Shown in pieces: positions 50,410-60,620 of a stretch of DNA of 64,000 bases; position 1 is the first letter of the stretch, and every line of letters begins with the position of its first letter. Origin of the DNA: CAJCIY01 sp964245825 (GTDB lineage Bacteria > Actinomycetota > Actinomycetes > Mycobacteriales > CAJCIY01); assembly GCA_964245825.1 (NCBI GenBank), contig CAXTNT010000010.1, positions 1 to 64,000 on the forward strand. The letters are read 5' to 3'. Below the pieces are notes generated by a model that did no database searches, was not told the DNA's origin, and saw only the letters and a list, made by a program, of their open reading frames with translations. The translations under genes were made by a program, and so were the position numbers.

Positions 50410-51876
50410 TCAGGTGAGCCGGTCGAGCAGCTGCGGCAGGTCGACGACAGCGAACCGGACCGCGTCGTCGCTCACCCCGTACGGCAGCAGCAGCGTCTCG
50501 CCGTGCCGCAGGGCGCCGCAGGAGTAGACGACGTTCGGCACGTAGCCGTCGCGCTCGTCCTCGCGCGCGCGCAGCAACGGCTCGGGCAGCCACCCGAGGA
50601 CGCGGGTCGGGTCGGCGAGGTCGAGCAGCACCGCCCCGATCGCGTACTCGCGCATCGGGCCCACCCCGTGCGTGAGCACCAGCCAGCCGGCGGGCGTCTC
50701 GATCGGCGACCCGCAGTTGCCGGTCTGCACCAGCTGCCACGGCTGGCCCGGCAGCTCCAACGTAGTGGCCTTCTCCCACCAGCGCCCGTCGGTCGACGTC
50801 GTGACCGAGATGCTCTCGCGGTCCCACCGGGAGAGCGCCAGGAAGCATCCGTCGACGGTACGGGGGAACAGGGCCATCCCCTTGTCGTGCGCGCCGGGGC
50901 CGGCCAGCGGCGAGGAGTCGAACAGCAGGAAGTCCGTCGTCTCGAGCATCCGCGGGGTGATCCGCTCGCCGTCGAAGGCGGTGTACGTCGCCCGGTAGTC
51001 CACCTGGTCGTCGGCGCCGGTGAACCGGGTGAACCGCGCGTCCTCCATCCCGTGCGACTCCGTCGGGGCGTACGGCCAGAGCACCCGTTCGGTCAGCGGC
51101 GTGTCCGCGCTGAAGGCGGTCTCGTAGCTGCCCCGCGCGAGCTCCCGGGCGATCTCGGCGGTGCGGGCGGCCCCCAGCCGGGTCACCCGCTGCCGGTCCA
51201 GCGCCGCGAGCGCCTCCTCGAGCTGCCCGTCGTCGAAGCGGGCCGGCAGTCGGCGGATGAGGTACGACGCGCTCTCGCCGTCGGCGCCCTGCTCGCGGAG
51301 CTGGGAGGAGAACAGGTCGCGGTACCGGACCGCAGGACGGCTCGCGCCCACCTGGGCGTATGGGGTGGGCTCGTCGAGGGTGGGCTCACCGCCGGAGTCG
51401 AGGACGCCGGTGCGGAACTCGATGCTCGACACATGTCCCTCACCGACCGCGCGGAGGCTCAGCACGAAGCGCAGCTGTCCCGTCCGCAGACCGGACTGGT
51501 CCGGGTGCGGCACGGCGGAGGGGTTGAACAGCGCCGCCCCTTCGAGGGCGTACTCGGCGGTGAAGGTCGCCCCGATCAGGCCCCGGTGCGCGTCGCTGAC
51601 GGACCCGACGGACGGCACCCGGTGGGCGATCTGCCGGTAGTGCTCACCGAGCATGGCGGCGACGTCGCGGTGGCGGCCGGCATACCGGGCCACCACGTCG
51701 GTCAGCGTCGCCGCCGCGGCCGCCTCGGACAAGGCGAGGATCCGCGCGAGTACGCCGGTCGCCCGCGACTCGCGGTCGTCGAGGAGCTCGTGGCCGGGGA
51801 CGAACAGCCGGCCCAGGACGCGGGACGGGTCCGCGGGCAGCACCAGGTCGGTGCGCCGCAGCAGCGCGGGGCTCAC
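50410..51876 (-). CDS. GH130-like glycoside phosphorylase
   Basis: 488 residues from GTG 51876, overlapping the upstream stop by GTGA; the frame extends further but that part is antisense to the neighbour. A five-bladed propeller core of the GH130 family: SHGMEDARFTRF carries the conserved acidic catalytic region, then RTVDGCFLALSRWD, TGNCGSPIETPAGWLVLTHGVG and YVPNVVYSCGALRHG. GH130 enzymes phosphorolyse beta-mannosides. Third gene of a coupled operon. Confidence 0.88.
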   Translation of the reverse strand: MSPALLRRTDLVLPADPSRVLGRLFVPGHELLDDRESRATGVLARILALSEAAAAATLTDVVARYAGRHRDVAAMLGEHYRQIAHRVPSVGSVSDAHRGLIGATFTAEYALEGAALFNPSAVPHPDQSGLRTGQLRFVLSLRAVGEGHVSSIEFRTGVLDSGGEPTLDEPTPYAQVGASRPAVRYRDLFSSQLREQGADGESASYLIRRLPARFDDGQLEEALAALDRQRVTRLGAARTAEIARELARGSYETAFSADTPLTERVLWPYAPTESHGMEDARFTRFTGADDQVDYRATYTAFDGERITPRMLETTDFLLFDSSPLAGPGAHDKGMALFPRTVDGCFLALSRWDRESISVTTSTDGRWWEKATTLELPGQPWQLVQTGNCGSPIETPAGWLVLTHGVGPMREYAIGAVLLDLADPTRVLGWLPEPLLRAREDERDGYVPNVVYSCGALRHGETLLLPYGVSDDAVRFAVVDLPQLLDRLT

Positions 51877-52889
51877 GGGACGAGGGGGGCGGTGACGCGG
51901 CCCAGCTGCTGGAAGGTCGACAGCAGCGCGAGCGTCGACTCGGCGCCCTGGTTCTCGTTGCGCCCCAGGCGTTCCAGACCGTCGCAGCCCCCGCCGCTGA
52001 CGATGTCCGCCAACGGGACACCGACGTCGTTCGCGCCGAGGAACCAGGCCGCCGCGAGCTCCACGCCCGCGGCCCAGCGCGCGTCGCAGGTCAGCTCGTA
52101 CGCCCGGGCGCAGGCGTCGGCGAGGGCGGCGACCTCGATGGGCTGCTGGTCGAAGCCGGGCCGCAGGTCGCCCGGTCCGCGCCCACCGACCGGGGTGACC
52201 GACAGGTGGTCGTCGGCGGTCTCCTCGGCGAGCAGCCAGCCGAGCAGGTCGAGCCCGCGGGCGAGCAGCTCCGGGCGGCCGAGGGCGGCGCCGGCGGCGA
52301 GCAGGACCTCCGGCAGGACCGCGTTGGCGTAGGTCAGCCGCGGTTCGGGCCAGCGCCAGTCGGCGGGCTCGGACGGGCCGATCCGCTCGGCCGCGGCAGC
52401 CAGCAGGGCCCGGGCCGACGCATCGCCGGGCCGGACCGCGAGGACGGCGTCCGCACCGAGACCGGCGAACGCCGCCGAGCGCGACCAGGGTGAGCGCCAA
52501 CGGCTACCGCGGTCGAAGCCGGCCAGCGCGCTCGCCCGTTCGGTGGGTTCCGGCGCGGTGCGGGCGGTCTCCCCCAGCGCCCACATCGCCCGGCCCCAGC
52601 AGTCCTCGACGGTGCCTTCGCCGGACCAGCCTCCGTCCGCGTCGGGGCGGTTGCGGAACCGTCCGTCCGCCGCCTGCGCGGCGAGCACGAAGGACAGGTA
52701 CTGCCGGCGCAACTCGTCAGCGTCCCGGCGCGCCGACGGCTCCCGGGTCACCACCACCAGGGCCCGGGCCACGTCGTCCAGGCAGTAGCCGTGCTCGGGG
52801 CGGGGCACGGTCAGCAGCGCATGCTCGTGCAGGCCGCCGTCGTCGGTCAGCCGGCGCAGGTGGTCGAGGGAGACGGCGATGCCGCTCAC
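51873..52889 (-). CDS. (alpha/alpha)6-barrel glycosidase-like protein
   Basis: 338 residues from GTG 52889. A helical barrel with repeated Trp/Asp-rich motifs: HEHALLTVPRPEHGYCLDD, GRFRNRPDADGGWSGEG and VEDCWGRAMWALGE in the first half, RLTYANAVLPEVLLAAGA in the middle, and GCDGLERLGRNENQGAESTL near the end. Such domains occur in glycosidases and are often next to GT4 enzymes; catalytic residues cannot be assigned. It overlaps both neighbours by GTGA. Confidence 0.78.
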   Translation of the reverse strand: MSGIAVSLDHLRRLTDDGGLHEHALLTVPRPEHGYCLDDVARALVVVTREPSARRDADELRRQYLSFVLAAQAADGRFRNRPDADGGWSGEGTVEDCWGRAMWALGETARTAPEPTERASALAGFDRGSRWRSPWSRSAAFAGLGADAVLAVRPGDASARALLAAAAERIGPSEPADWRWPEPRLTYANAVLPEVLLAAGAALGRPELLARGLDLLGWLLAEETADDHLSVTPVGGRGPGDLRPGFDQQPIEVAALADACARAYELTCDARWAAGVELAAAWFLGANDVGVPLADIVSGGGCDGLERLGRNENQGAESTLALLSTFQQLGRVTAPLVP

Positions 52890-54034
52890 GAGGCCGCCGC
52901 GAGAGCAGCCGCCACGAGGTCGTCGGCCAGCCCCTGGTAGCGCGCCGCCACCGAGGGCCACAGCAGGTCGGGCGCCTTCCGGGTCGCCCGCGCCGCCATG
53001 TCCTGGGCCAGGCCCGGCTCGGTGAGCACCCGACGCAGCGCGGCAGCGATGGCCGCCGGGTCACGCGGCGGCACGATCAGCCCCGTCCCGTCCCCCAGCA
53101 GCTCGACTGCGTGCGGGAAGGACGTCGACACGACCGGCCGGCCCGCGGCGACCGCCTCGATCAGGACGCCGGAGGTGACCTGCTCGCGGGAGTCGTACGG
53201 CAGCAGCACGACGTCGGCCTCCTCGACGAGCCGCACGAGGTCGGTGACGCTGAGGTAGCTGTCGTCGAGCTCGACGACGTCACGGAGGCCGCGTTCGCCG
53301 ACCTGCTCGAGCAGCTCCTGCCGGTAGGTCTCGCCGGCGTACGCGCGCACCTTGGGGTGGGTCCGGCCGATCACCCGGTACACCGGGTCGAGGTCGCGCA
53401 GCGACGGCATCGCCGCGAGCGCCCACTCGATGCCCTTGCCCGGGCCGAGCAGGCCCCAGGTCAGCACCACCGGCCGGCCGGCGGTGGCCCGCCACTCCCG
53501 TACCGGCCCGTTGTCGAGGGCCCCGTGCGGGATGACGGTGACCAGCGCGGGGTCGGCGCCGTAGTGGGTGACGAGCCGCTCGCGGGCGGTCTCGGTCATG
53601 GTCACCCCCACGCTCGCGAGCTCGAGGAGGCGCTGCAGGATCCGGCGCTGGCGGAGCGTCGGCTCGGTCAGCACGGTGTGGAAGACCACGACTAAAGGCA
53701 CCGTCAACCCGGCGGCGACCGACAGCACGTCACGTCCGTCGGGACCACCGAAGATGCCGTACTCGTGCTGCAGCACGACCACGTCGAACGCGTTGAGCCG
53801 GTCGATCGCCGCGGCCGCGCTGTCGGCGTCGTCGGCGACCAGCTGGCCCACCACCGGGTGCTCGCTCTCCCGGCTCGGGGCGGTCTCCAGCACCCGGACG
53901 ACGGCAGCCCGCTCCCCGTCGCGGTTCAGTGCCTTGGCCAGCGCAGCGGTGAACGTCGCCAGGCCGCACTTCGTCGGCGGGTACGTGCTGAGCAGCCCGA
54001 TGCGGGCGAGCGCCGCCGGTCGATTGCTGGACAT
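52886..54034 (-). CDS. Glycosyltransferase family 4, first gene of operon
   Basis: 382 residues from ATG 54034. GT-B fold: N-terminal RIGLLSTYPPTKCGLATFTA, the donor domain PVVLTWGLLGPGKGIEWALA, and YDSREQVTSGVLIEAVAAGRPVVS in place of the usual EX7E, which is the pattern of this subfamily. It is probably a mannosyl- or glucosyltransferase acting with the next two genes. The first stop overlaps the barrel gene start by GTGA. Confidence 0.9.
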   Translation of the reverse strand: MSSNRPAALARIGLLSTYPPTKCGLATFTAALAKALNRDGERAAVVRVLETAPSRESEHPVVGQLVADDADSAAAAIDRLNAFDVVVLQHEYGIFGGPDGRDVLSVAAGLTVPLVVVFHTVLTEPTLRQRRILQRLLELASVGVTMTETARERLVTHYGADPALVTVIPHGALDNGPVREWRATAGRPVVLTWGLLGPGKGIEWALAAMPSLRDLDPVYRVIGRTHPKVRAYAGETYRQELLEQVGERGLRDVVELDDSYLSVTDLVRLVEEADVVLLPYDSREQVTSGVLIEAVAAGRPVVSTSFPHAVELLGDGTGLIVPPRDPAAIAAALRRVLTEPGLAQDMAARATRKAPDLLWPSVAARYQGLADDLVAAALAAAS

Positions 54035-54306
54035 GGCCTGGGCCGCTCTCGACGAGGAGTGGCAGCGGCCTCGGGGTGCGTAGCTCCGGACAAGCCAGGC
54101 GCGCTCGGAGTGCCCAGTCTCGCACACGGACTGCGGGTGGGGTCGGCTGCGACTGGTGCCGATCCGCCGCTGCCTGGCCGAGATGAACTGTTGTGCTCAG
54201 GCCCCGGTCGCCCGCGGCCGTGTGCGACAGTGAGGGCCCTGGCGCGCCGGTCTGTCCTGATGCCTGCACCCTGCCGCTGCCCACTCCCCGAGAGCGGCGC
54301 GTCCCC

Positions 54307-55329
54307 ATGTCTGCAGATCTCGTCGACCTCCGCGCGCCCATCCGGACGCCGAGTGACTTCAGCCAGCTCATGAAGCAGGTGCAGCAGGCCCGTCTGCTGG
54401 ACCGCTCCTTCCTGGGCTACCTGCCACGGGTGTCGCTGCTCCTGGCCATGGCCGTCGTCGGGGCTGCCGCGGCCTGGTGGCTGGGGCAGTCCTGGTGGCA
54501 GCTGGGGGTGGCGGCCTGGTTCGCCGTGGTGTCGGCGCAGATCGGCTTCCTGGGCCACGACGCCGGCCACCAGCAGGTGTTCCGCGGCCGGCGCTGGAAC
54601 GACGCGTTCGGTCAGTTCCTGTCCAACGCGATGATCGGTCTGAGCTACGGCTGGTGGGTGGGCAAGCACACCCGGCACCACCAGCACCCCAACGACACCG
54701 CCAGCGACCCCGACGTCCAGCGCAACGTGCTCGCCTGGAGCCCGGCGCAGGTCCGGGACCAGCCGGCGGCGCTGCGCCTCGTCGCGGCCCACCAGGCGTG
54801 GGTGTTCTTCCCGCTGCTGCTCCTGGAGGCGGGGAACCTCCACCTCAACAGCCTCCGCTCCCTGGGCCGTCGGCCGCGCGGGCACGGCCTGGAGATCGCC
54901 ATGCTGGCCGCGCACTTCACGGTGTACTTCGGGCTGCTGTTCTGGTGGCTGTCTCCGCTGCAGGCTGTGACGTTCGTGCTCGTCCACCAGGGTCTGCTCG
55001 GGCTGTACCTGGGCTGCAGCTTCGCGCCGAACCACAAGGGCATGCACATGCCACGCCCCGGCGAGCGGCTGGACTTCCTGCGCCGCCAGGTGCTGACCTC
55101 GCGCAACGTCACCGGCGGGCGAGTGCTGAGCGCCCTTCTCGGGAGCCTGAACTACCAGATCGAGCACCACCTGTTCCCGAGCATGCCGAGCCGCAACCTG
55201 CGCCACTGCCAGCCGCTGGTCCGGCAGTTCTGCGGGGCGCAGGCGATCTCGTACTGCGAGTCGAGCCTGCTGGCCTCGTACGCGACCAGCCTGCGCTACC
55301 TGCGCGACCTGAGCCCGGCGCGGAGCTAG
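54307..55329 (+). CDS. Membrane fatty acid desaturase
   Basis: 340 residues from ATG 54307. Four membrane helices and the three histidine boxes of front-end/acyl desaturases: HDAGHQ, HTRHHQHPN and QIEHHLFP. The di-iron site oxidises a C-H pair of an acyl chain; delta-9 or delta-6-like specificity is unknown, though the H-x-x-HH third box with Q is typical of the front-end group. Divergent from the GT operon. Confidence 0.93.
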   Translation: MSADLVDLRAPIRTPSDFSQLMKQVQQARLLDRSFLGYLPRVSLLLAMAVVGAAAAWWLGQSWWQLGVAAWFAVVSAQIGFLGHDAGHQQVFRGRRWNDAFGQFLSNAMIGLSYGWWVGKHTRHHQHPNDTASDPDVQRNVLAWSPAQVRDQPAALRLVAAHQAWVFFPLLLLEAGNLHLNSLRSLGRRPRGHGLEIAMLAAHFTVYFGLLFWWLSPLQAVTFVLVHQGLLGLYLGCSFAPNHKGMHMPRPGERLDFLRRQVLTSRNVTGGRVLSALLGSLNYQIEHHLFPSMPSRNLRHCQPLVRQFCGAQAISYCESSLLASYATSLRYLRDLSPARS

Positions 55330-55377
55330 CGTCCGCGTGCGGCACCTGCGGCCCCCGGCCGGCGTGGCCGGGCTCCG

Positions 55378-57774
55378 ATGACGACGACGCAGGCAGCGGC
55401 CCCGGTCCGGTCGTACCGCGACAGTGACCGGGACCTCGACCTCCGGTGGTGGGCGGCGGCGAACTTCCTGACCGTGACGCAGATCTACCTGCAGGCCAAT
55501 GCGCTGGTGCGCGCGCCCCTGACGGGGGCGGACATCAAGCCGCGGCTGCTCGGCCACTGGGGCACCAGCCCCGGCCTGTCCATGATCTACACGCTGTTGA
55601 ACCGGCTCATCAACGAGACCGGCAGCGACGTCATCTACGTCGCCGGCCCCGGTCATGGCGGCCCGGCACTGCTCGCGAACGCCTACCTCGAGGGCACGTA
55701 CAGCGAGATCTACCCGCACGTCACCCGCGACGTCGCCGGGCTGACGCGGTTCGCCCGGCAGTTCTCGACCCCTGGCGGGGTGCCCAGCCACGTCAGCGTG
55801 CAGACGCCGGGCAGCATCCACGAGGGAGGCGAGCTCGGGTACGCGCTGGCCCATGCCGGCGGAGCCGCGTTCGACCACCCAGGCCTGCTGGTCGCCTGCG
55901 TCGTCGGCGACGGCGAGGCCGAGACCGGGCCGCTGGCCGCGTCCTGGAAGCTGCCGTCGTTCCTCGACCCCCGGCGGGACGGGGCGGTACTTCCTATCCT
56001 GCACCTGAACGGGTACAAGATCTCCGGTCCCACGGTCTTCGGCCGCGCTGCGGACGCTGATGTCTGCGCCTTCCTGCAGGCGCAGGGCTGGGACCCGGTG
56101 GTGGTGTCAGGCGACGACCCGCCCGCGGTGTTCGACGCCCTGTACGCCGCGTTGACCGGCGGCGAGGCCGCCATCCGGGCGGTGCAGCGCCGGGCCCGCG
56201 CCGGCGGGGCCGGACCGTGGCGCTGGCCGGCCATCGTGCTGCGTACGCCGAAGGGGTGGACCGGGCCGGACGTCGTGGACGGCGTGCGGATCGCCGGCAC
56301 GTTCCGGGCGCACCAGGTGCCGCTGGCCGGCGTCCGGAAGAACCCGGCGCACCTGGCGCTGCTGGAGCGCTGGCTCCACTCGTACCGGCCCGAGGCGGCC
56401 TTCGACGCCAGCGGCGCGCTCGTGGCTGAGCTCGCCGCGCTCGCACCGGCCGGCGACAAGCGGATGTCGGCGTCCCCCTATGCCAACGGCGGCCGGCTGC
56501 TGACCGACCTGCCGCTGCCACCGCTGGAGCGGTACGCCATCTCGGTGGACCGACCCGGCGGCGGTTCCCACGAGAACACCCGCCCGCTCGGCGAGCTGAT
56601 GCGCGACCTGTACGCGGCGACCACGACCGCCGACGGGGGCGGCACGTTCCGGCTCTTCTGTCCGGACGAGACCGCGAGCAACCGGCTCGACGCGGTGTTC
56701 GCAGCCACGGACCGGTGCCTGCAGGCACCGGTTCTGCCCACCGACGACCATCTCTCCCCCGGCGGGCGGGTGATGGAGGTGCTCTCCGAGCACCTGTGCG
56801 AGGGCTGGCTCGAGGGCTACCTGCTCTCGGGCCGGCACGGCCTGTTCGCGACGTACGAGGCCTTCGCGATGGTGTCCGCGTCGATGCTGGTGCAGCACGC
56901 GAAGTGGCTGCAGCACGCGGCCGACCTGCCGTGGCGGGCACCAGTGGCCTCGCTCAACGTGCTGCTCACCTCCACCTGCTGGCGCAACGACAACAACGGC
57001 TTCTCCCACCAGGGCCCGGGCCTGATCGACACCGCGATCCCGCTGGCACCGGACGTCGTGCGGATCTGGTTCCCGCCGGACGCGAACTGCGCGCTGTCGA
57101 TCGCGGACCACTGCCTGCGCAGCCGCGACCACGTGAACCTGATCGTCATCGACAAGCAGCAGCACCTGCAGTACCTCACGCTGGAGCAGGCGAACGCGCA
57201 CTGCGCGGCCGGCGCCTCCGTGTGGGACTGGGCGGGCACCGAGGCTCCCCAGCCGGGGGAGCCGGACATCGTGCTCGCCGCGGCCGGCGACGTCCCGACG
57301 CTGGAGATCCTCGCTGCCGCACACCTGCTGCGCGAGCACGTGCCGTACCTGCGGGTCCGGGTGGTCAACGTGGTGGACGTGATGGCGCTGACGCCGCCGG
57401 ACGTGCATCCGCACGGATTGAGCGACGAGACCTTCGAGGCGCTGTTCACCGCGGACACGGACGTCGTCTTCGCCTTCCATGGCTACCCCCGGGCGGTGCA
57501 CGAGCTGATCCACGGGCGCGTCGCCGCGAGCCGATTCCACGTCCGCGGGTTCATCGAGCAGGGCACCACGACGACGCCGTTCGACATGACGGTGCTGAAC
57601 CGGATGAGCCGTTACCACCTGGTCGGTGAGGCACTTCGCCGGGCCCGTCGGATCCCCGAGGGCGGCGACGCACTCGCCCGCCACTGCGAGGACATGCTGG
57701 CCCGCCACCACGACTACGTCCGCGAGCATCTCGAGGACATGCCGGCGGTTCGGGACTGGGTCTGGCCGGGGTGA
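55378..57774 (+). CDS. xfp: Phosphoketolase
   Basis: 798 residues, the usual length. Thiamine diphosphate- and family-specific blocks: YVAGPGHGGPALLANAYLEG, STPGGVPSHVSVQTPGSIHE, VVGDGEAETGPLAASW, and the C-terminal domain with RNDNNGFSHQGPGLID. It cleaves xylulose-5-phosphate or fructose-6-phosphate with phosphate to acetyl-phosphate. Acetate kinase overlaps it by GTGA, so acetyl-phosphate is turned into ATP and acetate. Confidence 0.95.
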   Translation: MTTTQAAAPVRSYRDSDRDLDLRWWAAANFLTVTQIYLQANALVRAPLTGADIKPRLLGHWGTSPGLSMIYTLLNRLINETGSDVIYVAGPGHGGPALLANAYLEGTYSEIYPHVTRDVAGLTRFARQFSTPGGVPSHVSVQTPGSIHEGGELGYALAHAGGAAFDHPGLLVACVVGDGEAETGPLAASWKLPSFLDPRRDGAVLPILHLNGYKISGPTVFGRAADADVCAFLQAQGWDPVVVSGDDPPAVFDALYAALTGGEAAIRAVQRRARAGGAGPWRWPAIVLRTPKGWTGPDVVDGVRIAGTFRAHQVPLAGVRKNPAHLALLERWLHSYRPEAAFDASGALVAELAALAPAGDKRMSASPYANGGRLLTDLPLPPLERYAISVDRPGGGSHENTRPLGELMRDLYAATTTADGGGTFRLFCPDETASNRLDAVFAATDRCLQAPVLPTDDHLSPGGRVMEVLSEHLCEGWLEGYLLSGRHGLFATYEAFAMVSASMLVQHAKWLQHAADLPWRAPVASLNVLLTSTCWRNDNNGFSHQGPGLIDTAIPLAPDVVRIWFPPDANCALSIADHCLRSRDHVNLIVIDKQQHLQYLTLEQANAHCAAGASVWDWAGTEAPQPGEPDIVLAAAGDVPTLEILAAAHLLREHVPYLRVRVVNVVDVMALTPPDVHPHGLSDETFEALFTADTDVVFAFHGYPRAVHELIHGRVAASRFHVRGFIEQGTTTTPFDMTVLNRMSRYHLVGEALRRARRIPEGGDALARHCEDMLARHHDYVREHLEDMPAVRDWVWPG

Positions 57775-58889
57775 GCGGGCATCGGGTCCTGTCGCTGAAC
57801 CCGGGCTCGTCGTCGTACAAGGCAGCAGCGCGCGGGCCGGACCTCGACGTGGCCTTCGCCGCATCCGGCGGGACGATGACCGTCACCGACAGCGTAGATG
57901 TGCTGCGGCACAGCACATCCGGGAACGTATCGGCGGTCGTCGAGATGATCGCTGCCGAGCTCGTCCGGCGGCGGGTGCGACCCGACGCGCTCGCGCACCG
58001 CGTGGTGCACGGCGGTCCGAACCATCACCTGCCCACGGTGGTGGACGACGGCCTGGTCGCCACGCTGCAGACGCTCGTCCCGTTGGCGCCGCTGCACCTG
58101 CCCGACGACCTCGCAAGCATCGCCGCGGCGCGGCGCGCCTGGCCCGACGTCCCGCACATCGTGTGCTTCGACACCGGCTTCCACCACGACCTGCCACCGG
58201 CCGACCGCCGGTTGCCGGTGCCGCCGGAGCTGGCTGCGGCCGGTGTGCGCCGGTACGGCTTCCACGGCCTGTCCATGCAGTCAGTGCTGCACGCGCGCCC
58301 GGCCCTGGGGCAGGTGGTCGTCGCCCACCTCGGCAGCGGCTGCAGCGTGACCGCGATCGCCGACGGCAAGCCGCGGCACACCACCATGTCGCTGACGCCG
58401 ACGGGCGGGATGGTGTCGGTCACCCGCAGCGGCGACCTCGATCCCGAGGTGGTGCTCTACCTCCTCGAGCAGCGCGGGTACGCGGCGCGCGACCTGCGCG
58501 GGTTGCTGGAACGCCGCGCGGGCTTCGGCGGGGTGGCCGGCGGCCGGACCGACCTGAAGGCCCTGCTCGCCGCCGGCGACGACGACGCCGCGTTGGCGGT
58601 GGAGGTGTTCGTGGGGAGCGCGGCGCGGGCGATCGCCGGGTGTGCGACCGCGCTGGACCGGTGGGAGACGCTGGTGTTCACCGGCGGGATCGGCGCGCGG
58701 TCGCCGGAGATCCGGGACCGGATCTGCGCGCGCCTGCTGCCGCTGCGCGGAGCGTCCGCCCACGGCGGCGTCCACGAGCTGGCGGCGACCGGTCTCCGCG
58801 TGCTGGTGGTCCCGGCCGACGAGGAGGGCGTCCTCGACCGGTCGGCGCGGGCGCTGCTGGACCTCACGCCGAGCGCCGGGGGACGTTGA
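57771..58889 (+). CDS. ackA: Acetate kinase
   Basis: 372 residues from GTG 57771, slightly shorter than the usual ~400. ASKHA fold: VLSLNPGSSSYKAA at the start, HLGSGCSVTAIADGKPRHTT (phosphate loop), GGMVSVTRSGDLDPEVVLYLL and FTGGIGARSPEIR. It converts acetyl-phosphate and ADP to acetate and ATP. Coupled by GTGA to phosphoketolase. Confidence 0.95.
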   Translation: MSGHRVLSLNPGSSSYKAAARGPDLDVAFAASGGTMTVTDSVDVLRHSTSGNVSAVVEMIAAELVRRRVRPDALAHRVVHGGPNHHLPTVVDDGLVATLQTLVPLAPLHLPDDLASIAAARRAWPDVPHIVCFDTGFHHDLPPADRRLPVPPELAAAGVRRYGFHGLSMQSVLHARPALGQVVVAHLGSGCSVTAIADGKPRHTTMSLTPTGGMVSVTRSGDLDPEVVLYLLEQRGYAARDLRGLLERRAGFGGVAGGRTDLKALLAAGDDDAALAVEVFVGSAARAIAGCATALDRWETLVFTGGIGARSPEIRDRICARLLPLRGASAHGGVHELAATGLRVLVVPADEEGVLDRSARALLDLTPSAGGR

Positions 58890-59035
58890 ACCTGCTCAGC
58901 CGGCGCCGGACGTGCCGTCGGGGGCGGGGACGCGACATCTCGGACGGAGCCGCCGTAGGGCCTGGGACGTCACGCCGGCGAAACACACCCCGCCTACCCT
59001 CCGCGGCTGTGGCGCACGGCGGCGGGAGGCGACAG

Positions 59036-60442
59036 ATGGACTCTGCGGCGGACACGTTGCAGAAGGCACTCCGGATCAACCTCGACCCCCGCTGGTACGG
59101 CACGATCGCCGAGATCGGCGCCGGGCAGGAGGTGGCCCGCTGGTTCTTCCGGGCCGGTGGCGCCGCGGGCACGGTGGCCAAGTCGATCTCCGCGTACGAC
59201 ATGGCGGTCAGTGACGCCGTCTACGGCAAGTCGGGCCGATACGTGTCGATGGCCCGGCTGCAGGCGATGCTCGACCACGAGTTCTCGCTGAACCTGGATC
59301 GGTTGAGCGCAGAACGCGGCGACTCCAACGCGTTCTTCGCCTTCGCCGACACCGTGGTCGCCCGCAGCTTCCGCGGCGGCAACGAGTGTCACGGCTGGAT
59401 GGGCGTGAAGTTCCAGTCGAACGTACGGGACGAGCCCAGCCAGATCGTGCTGCACGTCCGGATGCTCGACGCCGAGGCGGGCCTGCAGCAGGAGGCCCTC
59501 GGGATCGTCGGAGTCAACCTCCTGCACGCCGCCTTCTTCGAGCACCACGAGCCGGAGCGACTGGTGGACAGCCTGCTGGACCGGCTCACCACCGGCCGCA
59601 TCGAGATCGACATGATCGAGCTGAACGGCATCGAGTTCCGGGCCGTCGACAACCGGCTGATGGCGCTGAAGCTGGTGCAGGTGGGGCTGAGCGGTGCGGC
59701 CATGTTCGGGCCCGACGGCAAGGTGCTTCAGCCCAGCGAGGTGCTGCGGAAGAAGGCGATCCTGGTCGAGCGGGGCAGCTTCCGGCCGCCGACGGTCGTG
59801 AACATCGACATGCTGTCCTCGGCGCTGGCGAAGTTCGAGGCCGACCCCGCCGTCGCGGGCAAGGACGTGCTGATGCTCACCGAGCTGACCATGGCGAACC
59901 TGCTGGCCGGCGGCGCCGCGGTCGACCGTCGTGACTTCCTCGCCCGGGCAGACCTGCTCGCGGCCTGCGGGATGACCGTGCTGATCTCCGACTACGTCGA
60001 GCACCACCGGCTCGCCGCGTACCTGGCCTGGCGTACCGACGAACGGATCGGCATGGTGATGGGCGTGCCGAGCCTGCTGGACCTGTTCGCCGAGGAGCGG
60101 TACGCCCAGCTGCCGGGCGGCATCCTGGAGGGGTTCGGGCGCCTGTTCAAGAACGACCTGAAACTGTTCGTGTACCCCATGCTGCGCGAGGGCGAGGTGA
60201 GCACCGTCGACACCCTCGCCGTGGCTGAGGAGCTGCAACCGCTGTACGCGTACCTGTCGGGACGGGGCAGCTTCGTCGGGCTGGACAACTACAAGCCCGA
60301 GTACCTCCCGATCCTCAGCCGCGACGTGCTGCGCCGGATCGCCGGCGGGGACGCGCAGTGGGAGTCGATGGTGCCCGCGGAGGTCGCGGCACTGATCAAG
60401 AAGCGCTGCTTCTTCGGCTACCACCGGACCGACGAGGACTGA
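59036..60442 (+). CDS. Conserved protein of uncharacterised family
   Basis: 468 residues from ATG 59036 (GGGAGG at 59024-59029). Strongly conserved-looking, soluble, no signal. Typical segments are RWYGTIAEIGAGQEVARWFF, SISAYDMAVSDAVYG, HGWMGVKFQ and RIEIDMIELNGI. Similar proteins in other bacteria are sometimes labelled nicotinate-nucleotide adenylyltransferase or TonB receptor, but nothing in the sequence supports either label. Function unknown. It follows acetate kinase by 146 nt. Confidence 0.85.
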   Translation: MDSAADTLQKALRINLDPRWYGTIAEIGAGQEVARWFFRAGGAAGTVAKSISAYDMAVSDAVYGKSGRYVSMARLQAMLDHEFSLNLDRLSAERGDSNAFFAFADTVVARSFRGGNECHGWMGVKFQSNVRDEPSQIVLHVRMLDAEAGLQQEALGIVGVNLLHAAFFEHHEPERLVDSLLDRLTTGRIEIDMIELNGIEFRAVDNRLMALKLVQVGLSGAAMFGPDGKVLQPSEVLRKKAILVERGSFRPPTVVNIDMLSSALAKFEADPAVAGKDVLMLTELTMANLLAGGAAVDRRDFLARADLLAACGMTVLISDYVEHHRLAAYLAWRTDERIGMVMGVPSLLDLFAEERYAQLPGGILEGFGRLFKNDLKLFVYPMLREGEVSTVDTLAVAEELQPLYAYLSGRGSFVGLDNYKPEYLPILSRDVLRRIAGGDAQWESMVPAEVAALIKKRCFFGYHRTDED

Positions 60443-60620
60443 GCGCCCTCGCCGCCAGGCGATTCCTGACGACCGGCTGGTGGTCAGCTCCACGTCGGGA
60501 CCCCGGGATCGACTTCGGGGGCCTACGTTCTCCGGTGGGCGCGCTTCGCGGGGGAGCCGCGCCCGATGGACCCGGCGACAGCAGTCGTCACCCCGCGACG
60601 GCAGTTCCGAAGGACGAGCC

